Source of the DNA: Phaeobacter inhibens DSM 16374 | Lineage (GTDB): Bacteria > Pseudomonadota > Alphaproteobacteria > Rhodobacterales > Rhodobacteraceae | DNA: 64,000 bases | Direction of reading: 5' to 3' | Assembly: GCF_000473105.1 (NCBI RefSeq) | Contig: NZ_KI421498.1 | Coordinates: forward strand, 2,108,001-2,172,000 | Notes under the pieces: model-generated | The model's input: only the letters and a program-made list of their open reading frames with translations | What the model was told of the DNA's origin: nothing | Databases searched by the model: none | Part shown: positions 53,349 through 63,330 of the stretch, piece by piece | How positions within the stretch are numbered: position 1 is the stretch's first letter | Layout of the letters: each line of letters begins with the position of its first letter | Translations under genes and position numbers: made by a program

Positions 53349-54848
53349 TCAGGTCAGCTGATCCGCAAAATGCGTCAGCAACATATGCTTCAGGATCTTA
53401 CCTGTCGGCGCAGCTGGCAGCTGGTCCGTCAGGATGATGAGACCAGGTCGTTTGTAGCCTGCAAGCTGCTCCGCAACGAAGGCCCACAGTTCATCGACCT
53501 TTGGCTCATCCCCAACCGCTACCTGTACGAAGGCAACCACCTGCTCGTCGCCACCCTGCGGGCGACCAACAACAGCGGATTGAATCACCTGCGGATGGGC
53601 GTTCAGCGCAGCTTCGACTTCTGGCGGAAAGACATTGAAGCCTCCGTGGATGATCAGTTCCTTGGCGCGCCCATCAATGTGTAGGTTGCCACTTTCGTCC
53701 AAACGCCCCATGTCGCCGCTGCGCAACCAGCCCGCAGGATCGAGGACAGCCTGCGTTGCCTCCAGGTTGCCGAAATATCCCAGCATGACGTTACCCCCGC
53801 GCAGGCAGATCTCTCCCACCCCATCGCCACCGCCCGGAACGCTCTGGTCCAGACGCACATCAACACCGGGTAGCGGCGGACCAACCGATGTATCAGAGTC
53901 ACCCAAACGGTTGCGCGTGGCGCAGATGCCTGCGGTGGCCTCGGTCATGCCATACCCGTTTTGCAAGGCAACGCCATAAAACGCCTCGGCCCGACGTTTC
54001 CAATCCGGATCCAACGGCGCAGCACCGGACGACACGTAGCGCAAATCCGGGCTACCGAGATGGTCCAGTCCCTGTTCCTTGGCATATTGCATCACCAGCG
54101 CATGCATCTGTGGCACTGCAGAGACCAGCGTGACCCCGGATCGTAGCTCCTGATAAAACCGCTCCGCCGTAAAGCGTGTCTCAAGCCGAACCTCCGCCCC
54201 GATCATCACGGAAGCGGTCAAAACGGACGCAAGGCCAAACACATGGCTAAGAGGCAGCACACCGTAAACCACATCCTTGGTCGTCATATCGCGCAGCCGT
54301 GCCGAGGCGCCGCCCCCGAAACTCAGATTGTCGTGACTCAGCATCACCCCTTTCGGATCGCCAGTGGTGCCTGTGGTATAGAGGAGCACCGCCAGCCCCT
54401 CTGGTATCTGGGCGCAGGATTTGCCACCGGCATCCTGAGAAACAACATGCAGGCACCCGAAGTCGCCCTCGACCCTCTGCGCGCCAAGACGGCTGGCATG
54501 GGCCGCCGCGTCAGGCGAAGCCGCAGCAGTCAATAGGACAGCTGCGGGCTGGGCGTGAGCGAGGATTCGGTCCACCTCAGGGGCCCGCATCCGGGCATTG
54601 ACCGGCACCGCCACGGCCCCCAGCTGCGATGTGGCAAACAACGCAGCGACCGCCGCACAGCAATTCTCGCAAAGCAACATGACCCGATCACCGGGCCCGA
54701 CACCCAAGTCCGCCAGATGTGTCATCAATGCGTTGCAGGCCCGCGCGAGATCACCATAGGTCCAGCGCGCACCACCACTGTCACCAAACGCCGGGGCCTT
54801 GGGCCGTTGGCGCGCATGCTGTTCGATATATTCATGCCATAGCGTCAT
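53349..54848 (-). CDS. AMP-forming acyl-CoA synthetase (PimA/fatty acid ligase-like)
   Basis: 499-residue ANL-superfamily ligase activating a carboxylic acid to acyl-AMP then acyl-CoA. P-loop YTTGTTGDPKGVMLSH (about 157-172), A5 motif NGYGMTEATAG (about 290), A7/A8 region SGDMGRLDESG and DGRAKELIIHGGFNVFPPEVE, and the C-terminal catalytic lysine in PTGKILKHML (Lys484). It ends the probable operon with two acyl-CoA dehydrogenases, thiolase and FadJ-like protein. Chain type cannot be predicted. Confidence 0.88.
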   Translation of the reverse strand: MTLWHEYIEQHARQRPKAPAFGDSGGARWTYGDLARACNALMTHLADLGVGPGDRVMLLCENCCAAVAALFATSQLGAVAVPVNARMRAPEVDRILAHAQPAAVLLTAAASPDAAAHASRLGAQRVEGDFGCLHVVSQDAGGKSCAQIPEGLAVLLYTTGTTGDPKGVMLSHDNLSFGGGASARLRDMTTKDVVYGVLPLSHVFGLASVLTASVMIGAEVRLETRFTAERFYQELRSGVTLVSAVPQMHALVMQYAKEQGLDHLGSPDLRYVSSGAAPLDPDWKRRAEAFYGVALQNGYGMTEATAGICATRNRLGDSDTSVGPPLPGVDVRLDQSVPGGGDGVGEICLRGGNVMLGYFGNLEATQAVLDPAGWLRSGDMGRLDESGNLHIDGRAKELIIHGGFNVFPPEVEAALNAHPQVIQSAVVGRPQGGDEQVVAFVQVAVGDEPKVDELWAFVAEQLAGYKRPGLIILTDQLPAAPTGKILKHMLLTHFADQLT

Positions 54849-54911
54849 GGGTCACCCCTGTGATTGTACCGATCGTGAAAGATCACCCGGCGAAGAAACA
54901 GTGGAGTCGTG

Positions 54912-55376
54912 TCAGCCGCGTATCCTTTTGAAAACGCCATTTGCGGTAGCCAGAATTTGACCGCTGCCATCCATCAGCTCGCCTGCGACATAGGCCAGCG
55001 ATGCGCCACCACCGGTGGCCTTCGCCTTGGCCTCAACCCGTCCAGCGCGCGCAGCCGCCACATAGGAGAGGGTTAACGATACGGTGACCACCGGTGGATG
55101 CGCTGCCGTATCGAAATGTTGTGAGGCCGTATTACCGCAAACCACATCCATCAATGTCGCAACGATGCCACCATGCAGCAGCCCGTTGCGGTTGAGATGT
55201 TGCGGCGCGAGCTCCAGTGAGACGCGGCAGGCTCCAGTGCGCGTGTCAATCTCAGTGCGATAGCCGACCAGTTGCTGGCAGCCCGGATCCTCAATGATTC
55301 GTTTGACCGGAACCGGCGCCTGTCCGCCCTCAGCCGGGTCGGTTGGCGATATCGGATCAGGCTGCCGACAGGTCAA
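54912..55376 (-). CDS. PaaI family (hotdog-fold) thioesterase
   Basis: 154-residue hotdog thioesterase. NRNGLLHGGIVATLMDVVCG (about 63-82) is the PaaI-type signature with the Asn/Asp catalytic region, followed by VVTVSLTLSYVAAARAG. It probably releases stalled CoA esters from the neighbouring pathway. It overlaps the acyl-CoA dehydrogenase gene by 20 bases and lies 63 bases before the ligase start. Confidence 0.87.
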   Translation of the reverse strand: MTCRQPDPISPTDPAEGGQAPVPVKRIIEDPGCQQLVGYRTEIDTRTGACRVSLELAPQHLNRNGLLHGGIVATLMDVVCGNTASQHFDTAAHPPVVTVSLTLSYVAAARAGRVEAKAKATGGGASLAYVAGELMDGSGQILATANGVFKRIRG

Positions 55377-56502
55377 TGAACCGCTCCAGCTGAGTGTCCG
55401 CGTCGCCGAACCGATGTTCGCTCATCACAATGCGCTTGGCGATATGGGCCAACTCATATTCTGCGGTCATGGCAATACCGCCGTGCAACTGGATTGCCTC
55501 CTCGGCGATATGACGCCCGGTCCGACCGATGAGATTGCGTGCAGCCGCGATGTGGCGGTCGCGGACCTGCGGCGCACCCTCGAGATGACCCGCAGCATTG
55601 ATGACCGCAGAACGGGCCTGCTCTACCTCAATCAACATCTCAGCGACACGATGTTGCAGCGCCTGAAATGTCCCGATCGGTCGCCCGAATTGCTGTCGCG
55701 TGGTAAGGTAATCCATGGTCAGCCGCGTGGCCGTTTCCATCGCACCAAGGGCCTCGGCCGCCAGTGCAACCTCCGCTGCCGCCAATGCGCTCTCAACCCG
55801 GACAGCAGCCCCTCCTGCTGCACCAAGACGCGCTGAGGGCGACAGGCGGACACCATCCAATTCGATCTCTCCGGCTCTGCCGCCAGCCAGTAGCGCGCTG
55901 CCTTGCATGCGCACCCCAGCCGTCTTCGGATCGACGAGGAACAGTGACAGGCCGTCGCGGTCACCAGACGCGCCCCCTTCACGCGCAGAGACAATCAACA
56001 GCTCCGCCGCCTCAGCATTGACCACCACAGATTTGCGGCCTGTCAGGACAATATCCTGTCCACCAACAGTCGCTGTGGTCTCAACCCAAGTGCGCTCGTA
56101 GCGGCTGGCTGGCTCTCCATGGGCAAAGGCCAACTGCAGGTCTCCTGCGATCAGCCGCTCAAGATATTGCCGATCACGGGGCAACGGCTGCGCATCATGT
56201 GGCCCGCACAACAAAGAACCGCAGAGCACGGCTGTATCAAGGACCGGTTCAACTACACCCGCGCGGCCTAACTCTTCAAAGATCGTCGCGATGTCGAAGC
56301 CAGCGCCGCCGTATCCACCGACCGCTTCGGGCAGCAAGGCGCCAAGTACACCAAGGTCAGCCAACTGCGTCCAAATCGCAGAGGAATACCCAGAGGGATC
56401 CGCAATAGCCTTGTTTCGCGCAGTAACCGTATAGCGATCCGCAAGAAACCGGCGCAGGCTATCCTGCAACATCTGCCGCTCTTCCGTCAGCTGAAAATTC
56501 AT
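55357..56502 (-). CDS. acyl-CoA dehydrogenase, PimD-like small subunit
   Basis: 381-residue FAD-dependent acyl-CoA dehydrogenase. The N-terminal helical domain starts FQLTEERQMLQDSLRRFLAD with AVGGYGGAGFDIATIFEELG; the C-terminal domain has TTRQQFGRPIGTFQALQHRV and AIQLHGGIAMTAEYELAHIA. The pairing with the 399-residue dehydrogenase immediately upstream (4-base overlap) matches the PimC/PimD pairs of dicarboxylate degradation; similar pairs serve other long or branched acyl-CoAs. Confidence 0.85.
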   Translation of the reverse strand: MNFQLTEERQMLQDSLRRFLADRYTVTARNKAIADPSGYSSAIWTQLADLGVLGALLPEAVGGYGGAGFDIATIFEELGRAGVVEPVLDTAVLCGSLLCGPHDAQPLPRDRQYLERLIAGDLQLAFAHGEPASRYERTWVETTATVGGQDIVLTGRKSVVVNAEAAELLIVSAREGGASGDRDGLSLFLVDPKTAGVRMQGSALLAGGRAGEIELDGVRLSPSARLGAAGGAAVRVESALAAAEVALAAEALGAMETATRLTMDYLTTRQQFGRPIGTFQALQHRVAEMLIEVEQARSAVINAAGHLEGAPQVRDRHIAAARNLIGRTGRHIAEEAIQLHGGIAMTAEYELAHIAKRIVMSEHRFGDADTQLERFIDLSAA

Positions 56503-57698
56503 GTCCGGCCTCCCAGCGATACCTTTGCGATGATGTTCTTCTGGATTTCGTTCGAACCGCCAAAGATAGACAGCTTGCGATTGTTGAAATACTGCGCCGC
56601 AGCGGCGTCGCTGCCTTCCGGTGGAGCAAGGGCACTGTTGTCACCCGCCAGAGCCTCGGACGCGAAGGGGAGCGCATAAACGCCAGCCGCACGGCGCGCC
56701 AGATCGTTGATCTCCTGACGAATTTCGGTGCCTTTTACCTTGAGCATCGAACTCTCGACGCCCGGAGCCTGACCTTGGGCGGCGGCAGAGATGATACGCA
56801 GATTGGTGGTCGCCATAGCCATCAGATCGATTTCCGCGCGGGCCAGTCGCGCCGCAAAATGTGGGTTCTCAATCAGCGGGCGGCCGCGGTGGATCTGTTG
56901 ACGTGCGAGCCGCTTTACCGCTTCCAACCCCGCCTGACTGAACCCCACGCCTGCGATATTCGTACGTTCGTGGGTCAGCAGATACTTCGCGTAGGTCCAG
57001 CCCTTGTTCTCCTCTCCAACCAGGTTTTCAACCGGCACCCGCACATCGGTGAACCAGACTTCGTTCACCTCGTGGGTGCCATCAAGCAGGATGATTGGCC
57101 GCACCTCGATACCGGGTGTATCCATATCGATCAGCAGGAAGGAAATGCCCTCCTGCTGTTTTGCGTCCGGGTCGGTCCGCACGAGGCAGAAAATCCAGTT
57201 GGCGTATTGGCCAAGCGTGGTCCAGGTTTTCTGCCCGTTGACCACATAGTGATCGCCGTCACGAACAGCCCGGGTGCGCAGGCTGGCAAGATCAGAGCCG
57301 GCGCCGGGTTCGGAATACCCCTGACACCACCAATGTTCCCCCGAAAGGATCTTTGGCAGAAAATAAGCACGCTGTTGGTCAGATCCGAATTTCTGCAAAA
57401 CAGGCGCCAACATGGTCAGCCCAAAGGGGACGATACGTGGCGCATGAGCGCGGCAGCATTCTTCATCAAAGATATGACGCTGGACTGCATTCCAACCGCA
57501 GCCTCCGTATTCCTCTGGCCAGGTTGGCGCCAGCCAGCCCTGCTCATTCAGAATACTGTGCCAGCGATCATGCCCTTCCTTGCCCAGCCCGCGCCCCAGA
57601 CGCACGGCATCCGATAGATCCTGGGGCAGTTTGGCCTCCAGAAACGCGCGGACCTCTGCGCGGAAAGCAAGGTCCTCGGTCGAATAGTTCAAATCCAT
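56499..57698 (-). CDS. acyl-CoA dehydrogenase, PimC-like large subunit
   Basis: 399-residue acyl-CoA dehydrogenase. FAD/substrate segments are APTWPEEYGGCGWNAVQRH, WWCQGYSEPGAGSDLASLRT (about 122-141) and VNGQKTWTTLGQYANWIFC; the C-terminal FGGSNEIQKNIIAKVSLG is the tetramer/FAD contact region. Probably forms a heteromeric enzyme with the partner encoded directly downstream. It is 105 bases downstream of the thiolase gene in the same direction. Confidence 0.87.
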   Translation of the reverse strand: MDLNYSTEDLAFRAEVRAFLEAKLPQDLSDAVRLGRGLGKEGHDRWHSILNEQGWLAPTWPEEYGGCGWNAVQRHIFDEECCRAHAPRIVPFGLTMLAPVLQKFGSDQQRAYFLPKILSGEHWWCQGYSEPGAGSDLASLRTRAVRDGDHYVVNGQKTWTTLGQYANWIFCLVRTDPDAKQQEGISFLLIDMDTPGIEVRPIILLDGTHEVNEVWFTDVRVPVENLVGEENKGWTYAKYLLTHERTNIAGVGFSQAGLEAVKRLARQQIHRGRPLIENPHFAARLARAEIDLMAMATTNLRIISAAAQGQAPGVESSMLKVKGTEIRQEINDLARRAAGVYALPFASEALAGDNSALAPPEGSDAAAAQYFNNRKLSIFGGSNEIQKNIIAKVSLGGRT

Positions 57699-57803
57699 AT
57701 GCCACGCACCTCCCCGTGCTGATTGGCCGTTGTGCTTGATTTACCCGTCCTGCTCTCCTGATCATGGCAAACAGCGCGGCCAGAAAACCGCGCGTAGTTG
57801 CGA

Positions 57804-58979
57804 TCAGTAAATCTCAAACAGGCCCGCCGCGCCCATGCCGCCGCCTATACACATGGTCACCACCCCGAGTTTGGCGCCGCGTCGGTGACCTTCGCGCAGG
57901 AGGTGCCCCACCATCCGCGCACCAGTCATGCCGAACGGGTGGCCGATCGCAATTGAGCCGCCGTTCACGTTGCAGATCTCATCCGGAATGCCGAGTTTGT
58001 CCCGGCAGTAAAGCGCCTGACTTGCGAAGGCTTCGTTCAATTCCCAAAGGTCAATATCCGCCGCCGTCAACCCGTGTCGCTCCAGCAGGCGCGGCACGGC
58101 ATGCACGGGGCCGATGCCCATTTCATCGGGCGCGCAGCCTGCCACACAAAACCCTCGAAACGCACCCATAGGATCAAGGCCGCGGCGGCTGGCTTCGTCG
58201 GCCTCCATCATCACGACCGCAGCTGCACCATCCGAGAGCTGGCTCGCATTCCCTGCGGTGATGTACTTGCCCGCGTCACGCACCGGCTCCAATCCCGCCA
58301 GCCCGTCCAACGTCGTCTGGGGACGGTTGCATTCATCCCGATTTACTGTGACCTCGCGATGGCTGATCTCTCCTGTGTCCCTGTCCTTTACGGCCATAAC
58401 CGTTTGCATGGGCACGATTTCATCGTCGAAGATACCCGCATTCTGCGCTGCTGCGATTTTCTGTTGACTGCGCAGGCCATAGGCATCCTGCGCCTCCCGG
58501 CTGATGCCATAACGCTCAGCCACGACATCTGCCGTGTCAATCATCGCCATGTATACGTCCGGGTTACGCTCCTGCAGCCAGGGATCCTGCACCTGTGTCA
58601 CATTGGGTTGCACCATGGAGATACTCTCCACCCCACCCGCAACCATCGGTCCGGCCCCTTCGGCGGTGATCTGCTGCGCCGCCAGCGCGATGGTCTGAAG
58701 GCCCGACGCGCAAAACCGGTTCACCGTCATACCAGCGGCAGTCTGCGGCATGCCAGAACGTAAAGCGATCTGGCGCCCGATATTGTGCCCTGTCGCCCCT
58801 TCGGGAAAGCCACAGCCAATAATGCAATCCTCAATTACGCCCCCTTCCAGACTGGCCCGCTCAACAGCGGCAGCGACAGCATGCCCCCCCAAGGTGGCAC
58901 CATGCGTCTGATTGAAAGACCCACGGAAGGATTTTGCCAGCCCGGTGCGGGCAGCAGAAACGATAACAGCCTGTTTCAT
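57804..58979 (-). CDS. acetyl-CoA C-acyltransferase (thiolase)
   Basis: 391-residue thiolase cleaving 3-ketoacyl-CoA at the end of each beta-oxidation round. The acyl-accepting Cys is in [12 protein letters not shown] (about residue 88), and the other active-site motifs are [18 protein letters not shown] (His) and [11 protein letters not shown] (Cys). AGGAGG lies 8 bases before the ATG at 58979; a longer in-frame start at 59069 runs into the FadJ-like gene and is rejected. One base separates it from that gene. Confidence 0.92.
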   Translation of the reverse strand: MKQAVIVSAARTGLAKSFRGSFNQTHGATLGGHAVAAAVERASLEGGVIEDCIIGCGFPEGATGHNIGRQIALRSGMPQTAAGMTVNRFCASGLQTIALAAQQITAEGAGPMVAGGVESISMVQPNVTQVQDPWLQERNPDVYMAMIDTADVVAERYGISREAQDAYGLRSQQKIAAAQNAGIFDDEIVPMQTVMAVKDRDTGEISHREVTVNRDECNRPQTTLDGLAGLEPVRDAGKYITAGNASQLSDGAAAVVMMEADEASRRGLDPMGAFRGFCVAGCAPDEMGIGPVHAVPRLLERHGLTAADIDLWELNEAFASQALYCRDKLGIPDEICNVNGGSIAIGHPFGMTGARMVGHLLREGHRRGAKLGVVTMCIGGGMGAAGLFEIY

Positions 58980-58980
58980 A

Positions 58981-61074
58981 TCAGCGGGCCTCCTTGTTGA
59001 GGTCATCAAAGCTGCGCCCTTCGGCGACCATCTGCTCCAACAGCGGAGCCGGTTGCCAGAAGAAGGCATCTTCCTTGGCGTAGCGACGAATATCCTTGAG
59101 AATGCTGTCCGGCCCCTGCAGATCCGCCCATTTCAGCGGGCCACCCCAGAACCGGGGAAAACCGTAGCCAAACAGCAGCACCATATCGACATCCAGGGGG
59201 CGGCGGGCGATACCCTCGCCGACGACCTTTGCCGCTTCGTTGACCATCGCGCACATGTAGCGGCGCAGAACCTCGTCATTGGCAAAAATCTGCGGTGTCA
59301 CGCCCTGATCACGCTGATCGCGCTCAATGTACTCGGCTACCTGTGGATTCGGCGTCCCGCCACGCTTGCCCTCTTCATAAACGTAGAAGCCCCGACCGGT
59401 TTTCTGCCCGAAATCGCCGCCTTCACAAAGCATATCAGAGAAATGCACCACCCGTTCGCGTGGATCGAGTGTCGGCGCACGACGCTTGCGCGCGGCCCAG
59501 CCAATGTCCAGCCCCGCCAGGTCAGCGACCGCAAACGGTCCCATGGCGAAACCAAACCCCGTCATCACCTTGTCGATCTGATACGGGGATGCACCGTCCA
59601 GAACCATATAGTCAGCCGCCTTGCGATAGCTGTTCATGATCCGATTGCCTATAAAGCCATCGCAGACGCCGGAACGTACGGAGGTCTTCTTCAGCCTTTT
59701 GCCCAAGGCGAATCCGGTGGCCACAACATCAGGGGCTGTCTGATCAGCGACCACCACTTCCAGCAGTTTCATCACATGCGCGGGAGAGAAAAAATGCAGT
59801 CCGATCACGTCAGATGGCCGACTGGTGGCGGCAGCAATGTCGTTGATATCCAGATATGACGTATTGCTGGCGAGAATGGCGCCCGGTTTGCAATGCTCAT
59901 CCAGCGCTGCAAATACGTCGCGTTTTACATCCATGTCCTCAAAAACCGCTTCAACCACCAGATCGACCTGCGACAAAGCCGCATAATCCGTCGCCAGTTT
60001 GAGCGTCTCATTAAGGATAGCATCGAATTGCGACTGGCTGATCTTGCCCCGCTTCAGCGCCCCCCTGAGATTTCCTTCAATGCGCTCCCGGGCCGCAACT
60101 GAGGCCGCCTCGTCCCGTTCAATCAGCACCACTGACAGTCCTGCCAGCAGCGCGGCTGTTGCAATACCAGCACCCATGGTGCCGCCGCCGATGACGCCCA
60201 TCGCAGCGACATCGCGGGGGGAGACATCAACAAGCTCAGGCAGTTTACTGACCGCCCGTTCCGAGAAGAAGGCGTGGATCAATCCCTGCCGCTGATCGCT
60301 TTCCATCAGCTTCATAAACAATTCGCGTTCTTGCCGCACACCATCAAGAAAACTTGGTGCTTCGCAGGCGGCCTGCACTGCCCGCACCGCAATCGCCGGG
60401 GAGAGCTGGCCGCGCCCACGGGCCAGAACACGTTCGTATGTAGCATCAAAATCGATGGGCTCCGGTGCAGGCATGTCACAGACCGGACGACGCGGTGCAT
60501 TCTGTTCGAGGAGTTCACGGGTATAGGCCAGTCCGACCTCGCGCGGGTTGCCCTCAGCAATGCGATCGATGACGCCCTTGTCGAAAACCTCGGCAGCGGC
60601 CACGTGACGGCCAGTTGTGATCATCTCCAACGCAGCCTCTGTACCTGCGACGCGGGGTAGTCGCTGGGTCCCACCGGCGCCTGGGATGATCCCCAGATGG
60701 ACCTCCGGCAACCCCATCTTAGCGCCTGGTACGGCAATCCTGTAGTGCGAGGAGAGTGCGACCTCCAACCCACCGCCCAGCGCTGTGCCGTGCAGGGCCG
60801 ATACAACGATCAGCTTTGCGGCCTCGATATGGTTGCAGAGATCCGGCAGGCCCGGTTCTTCCATGGGTTTGCCAAACTCACGTATATCAGCGCCTGCAAA
60901 ATACGTCCGCCCCTCGCCATAGATCAGTACGGCACGCGCGCCTTCCTTCTCGGCGCGCTCAATACCAGCCAGCAAGCCACGGCGCACATTTATTCCAAGT
61001 GCATTCACCGGCGGGTTCTGTGCAGCGAGAACTGCGATATCGCCAATCCGTTCATAAACAATGGCTTCGGTCAT
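58981..61074 (-). CDS. FadJ/PimF-like enoyl-CoA hydratase/3-hydroxyacyl-CoA dehydrogenase
   Basis: 697-residue bifunctional beta-oxidation protein. Hydratase domain (about 1-190) with oxyanion segment ADIREFGKP and acid residues in [20 protein letters not shown]; dehydrogenase domain from about 290 with [20 protein letters not shown] and catalytic His in [18 protein letters not shown]-terminal domain with [22 protein letters not shown] precedes the ATG at 61074. First gene of the minus-strand acyl-CoA degradation operon; order and content resemble pimFABCD. Confidence 0.92.
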   Translation of the reverse strand: MTEAIVYERIGDIAVLAAQNPPVNALGINVRRGLLAGIERAEKEGARAVLIYGEGRTYFAGADIREFGKPMEEPGLPDLCNHIEAAKLIVVSALHGTALGGGLEVALSSHYRIAVPGAKMGLPEVHLGIIPGAGGTQRLPRVAGTEAALEMITTGRHVAAAEVFDKGVIDRIAEGNPREVGLAYTRELLEQNAPRRPVCDMPAPEPIDFDATYERVLARGRGQLSPAIAVRAVQAACEAPSFLDGVRQERELFMKLMESDQRQGLIHAFFSERAVSKLPELVDVSPRDVAAMGVIGGGTMGAGIATAALLAGLSVVLIERDEAASVAARERIEGNLRGALKRGKISQSQFDAILNETLKLATDYAALSQVDLVVEAVFEDMDVKRDVFAALDEHCKPGAILASNTSYLDINDIAAATSRPSDVIGLHFFSPAHVMKLLEVVVADQTAPDVVATGFALGKRLKKTSVRSGVCDGFIGNRIMNSYRKAADYMVLDGASPYQIDKVMTGFGFAMGPFAVADLAGLDIGWAARKRRAPTLDPRERVVHFSDMLCEGGDFGQKTGRGFYVYEEGKRGGTPNPQVAEYIERDQRDQGVTPQIFANDEVLRRYMCAMVNEAAKVVGEGIARRPLDVDMVLLFGYGFPRFWGGPLKWADLQGPDSILKDIRRYAKEDAFFWQPAPLLEQMVAEGRSFDDLNKEAR

Positions 61075-61232
61075 GGATCTTTCCTCTTCTTGCGGGCGAT
61101 ATCGATCAGGATTGCGACGAGGCTCAGGGCACGGAAGCCGATCTGCCACGTGACTATCCTTGATCGAAACACAGGCATCAGCCCTATCAATTTCGCAATG
61201 CGGAATATTATTCCGCAGATTTGCATTTGACC

Positions 61233-61373
61233 CTAGATCCGGATCCACAAGCTGACAAGATCCATCATGCCGCGCGTCAACGCAGCTTGCCAAGCGTCGC
61301 CCAGCATCTGCTGCATATGACGGTACGTCTCTTCGAACGCGAGAACTGCGATCAGCTCGTGGGTTACGGGATC
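61233..61373 (-). pseudogene. possible C-terminal gene remnant
   Basis: An open stretch on the minus strand between the sulfatase stop and the FadJ-like start reads DPVTHELIAVLAFEETYRHM and continues to a TAG at 61233, ending GMMDLVSLWIRI. It has natural-looking codon choice but no plausible start codon, being preceded by TGA. It may be a decayed gene end or chance; I recognise no family. Confidence 0.25.
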
Positions 61374-62998
61374 GGTCGACGGTAGGCCTCAGTCAAGGTA
61401 TCATCCACCTCGGATGGCTCATAGACGCCCAAGAGGATACCCTTCCGGGCCGACTTTCCCCGCCGCGTGGCGATCTGTGTGTCCGATAACGTGATGCGCT
61501 GCGACATCCGCAACCCCCACTCCAGTAAGCGATCATACATCAGATCGATCACCTCCTGGTGCGCGCCGCTCTTAGCAAGATCTACCAACTCATCAGGATC
61601 TTCCTGAAGATCAAACAGCATTGGGCGCAGACCGCCTTCCGCGTGCATGAATTTCCACCGTTTATCGACCACCATAAACAGGCGGGCATCTTTGGGAGAC
61701 AGCCCAAGCTTTTCGCACAATGGCAGCGTCGCATAGTCAAACTCTGCTACGGCATAGTCGCGCCATTCGGGCACTTCCCCGCGTAGCCATGGCATCAGAG
61801 AGCGCCCCTCAAGGATATGTGGGGCAGGCTCCCCTCCAGCAGCCTCCAGAAAAGTCGGCAACAGATCAATCGCCTCAACCACCTTATCACAAGTGGTTCC
61901 GCGCGTGGCATCTGCCTCACCTCGCGGGTCATAGATAATCAATGGCACCTTGATCGACGGCTCGTGGAACAGGTTCTTCTCGCCCATCCAGTGATCGCCA
62001 AGATAATCCCCATGGTCTGACGTCAGCACGATTATCGTATCCTGCATGCGTCCCGTCGCCTCCAACCAAGCAAACAGATGACCCATCTGATCGTCGGCCT
62101 GCTTAATCAATCCCATATAGGCCGGGATCACCTTCTGGCGCACCTCATCGCGGGAAAAGGCCTGGCCAATCTGGTTGTTCATCATCCCCTCGAACACGGG
62201 ATGAGCATCCTGCCGCTCGGCCGCACTACGCACAGCCGGAAGCACATGCTCAGCATCATACATATCATGATAGGGGGCCGGCACGATGTAGGGCCAGTGC
62301 GGTTTGATATAGCTCAGATGCGCGCACCAAGGCTGATCACCGTTTTGTTCTGCTATCTCAATAAACCGCATTGCCTCACGGGTAAGCCAGGGTGTCTCGC
62401 TGTCTTCCTCTGCAATATTGGCTGGCTTGTCCGCATTGACCATAAACCAGCCGGACGCGACATCCTGCCCCTCCGTCCCGGCATTGGCGAAATCACTCCA
62501 CGGATTTTCGCCCGGATAGCCCTTCGATTTGAGATACTCATTATATGGGCTACGCTTATCGTCATAAAAACCATCCGGCCCTTCGGCCCAAAGCCCATCG
62601 TCACGAACAAAGGGATCGAAACCACATTCCGTCTGGCGCACGCCGATAAGGCTGTCCGGAGCAAGACCAAGGCGCTGCAGCCCTTCGGCATCAGCAACCA
62701 TATGGGTCTTACCAATCAGATGGCAGCTCATCCCGGCTTTGCGCAGATGGTCGCCCATCGTCCACTCGCCGACGCGCAGAGGGTAGCCGTTGAATTGCAC
62801 GCCGTGGCTTGATGGGTAGCGTCCTGTATAGCTGGACATACGCGAGGACCCACAGGTCGGCGATTGCACATAGGCACGAGTGAATCGCACCCCACGCTTT
62901 GCCAAACCGTCAATATGCGGCGTCTGCAAGTGCGGGTGTCCAGCACAGCTGAGATAATCGAACCTCAGTTGGTCAAACATGATGTAGAGAATATTCAT
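61364..62998 (-). CDS. sulfatase / phosphonate monoester hydrolase family enzyme
   Basis: 544-residue alkaline-phosphatase-superfamily hydrolase without signal peptide, hence cytoplasmic. Metal ligands Asp9 and Asp328-His329 (TSDHGDYLGD), substrate residues Lys97 and His99 (IGKTHM), His234 and Lys341. The formylglycine site reads SPTCGSSRMS (Cys49, Arg53), i.e. C-x-S-S-R rather than the canonical C-x-P-S-R. Closest in layout to phosphonate monoester hydrolase and choline-sulfatase-like enzymes. GAGGAGG precedes the ATG at 62998. Substrate uncertain; divergent from the edge thiolase. Confidence 0.87.
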   Translation of the reverse strand: MNILYIMFDQLRFDYLSCAGHPHLQTPHIDGLAKRGVRFTRAYVQSPTCGSSRMSSYTGRYPSSHGVQFNGYPLRVGEWTMGDHLRKAGMSCHLIGKTHMVADAEGLQRLGLAPDSLIGVRQTECGFDPFVRDDGLWAEGPDGFYDDKRSPYNEYLKSKGYPGENPWSDFANAGTEGQDVASGWFMVNADKPANIAEEDSETPWLTREAMRFIEIAEQNGDQPWCAHLSYIKPHWPYIVPAPYHDMYDAEHVLPAVRSAAERQDAHPVFEGMMNNQIGQAFSRDEVRQKVIPAYMGLIKQADDQMGHLFAWLEATGRMQDTIIVLTSDHGDYLGDHWMGEKNLFHEPSIKVPLIIYDPRGEADATRGTTCDKVVEAIDLLPTFLEAAGGEPAPHILEGRSLMPWLRGEVPEWRDYAVAEFDYATLPLCEKLGLSPKDARLFMVVDKRWKFMHAEGGLRPMLFDLQEDPDELVDLAKSGAHQEVIDLMYDRLLEWGLRMSQRITLSDTQIATRRGKSARKGILLGVYEPSEVDDTLTEAYRRPIP

Positions 62999-63330
62999 CA
63001 AGCCCTCCTCTGTCTGTGACCGTCTCTGCCTGTGACTGACACGCTGATCAAAAATGCAGGCCAAGGCCAAGGCCAATCAGAGTGCAGGCGCAAAATTAGT
63101 CAACATGTAAACTATTCCACTTCTCATCGCGCAACGAAACAGGCTTCTCGATGGGAACATCCACACAGTTTTGCGCGATCACCCGACCAGTGGCAGATTA
63201 TTGATATGTTACAGATATTGCAAAAATAGATATATATAGTTACATATCTCTTGCCGAGAATCACTTCTAAGCTTATTACCGACTATATGGTCGGCTTATA
63301 ACTTGCCGCGATTTGGAGACCCGTAGACCC
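62999..63330. promoter_or_regulatory. AT-rich divergent regulatory region with two inverted repeats
   Basis: 332 bases without a supportable gene. It holds a long-spaced inverted repeat GATATGTTAC (63203-63212) / GTTACATATC (63239-63248), nine of ten pairs matching, around a very AT-rich centre, and a compact palindrome CCGAC-TATATG-GTCGG (63279-63294) 36 bases before the thiolase start. The latter resembles TetR-type operators; the identity of the regulator is unknown. Confidence 0.5.

Noticed and set aside
57804-59069. Longer thiolase beginning at 59069
   Set aside because: The extra 30 residues overlap the FadJ-like coding region and lack family similarity, while the ATG at 58979 has an AGGAGG site at ideal spacing.
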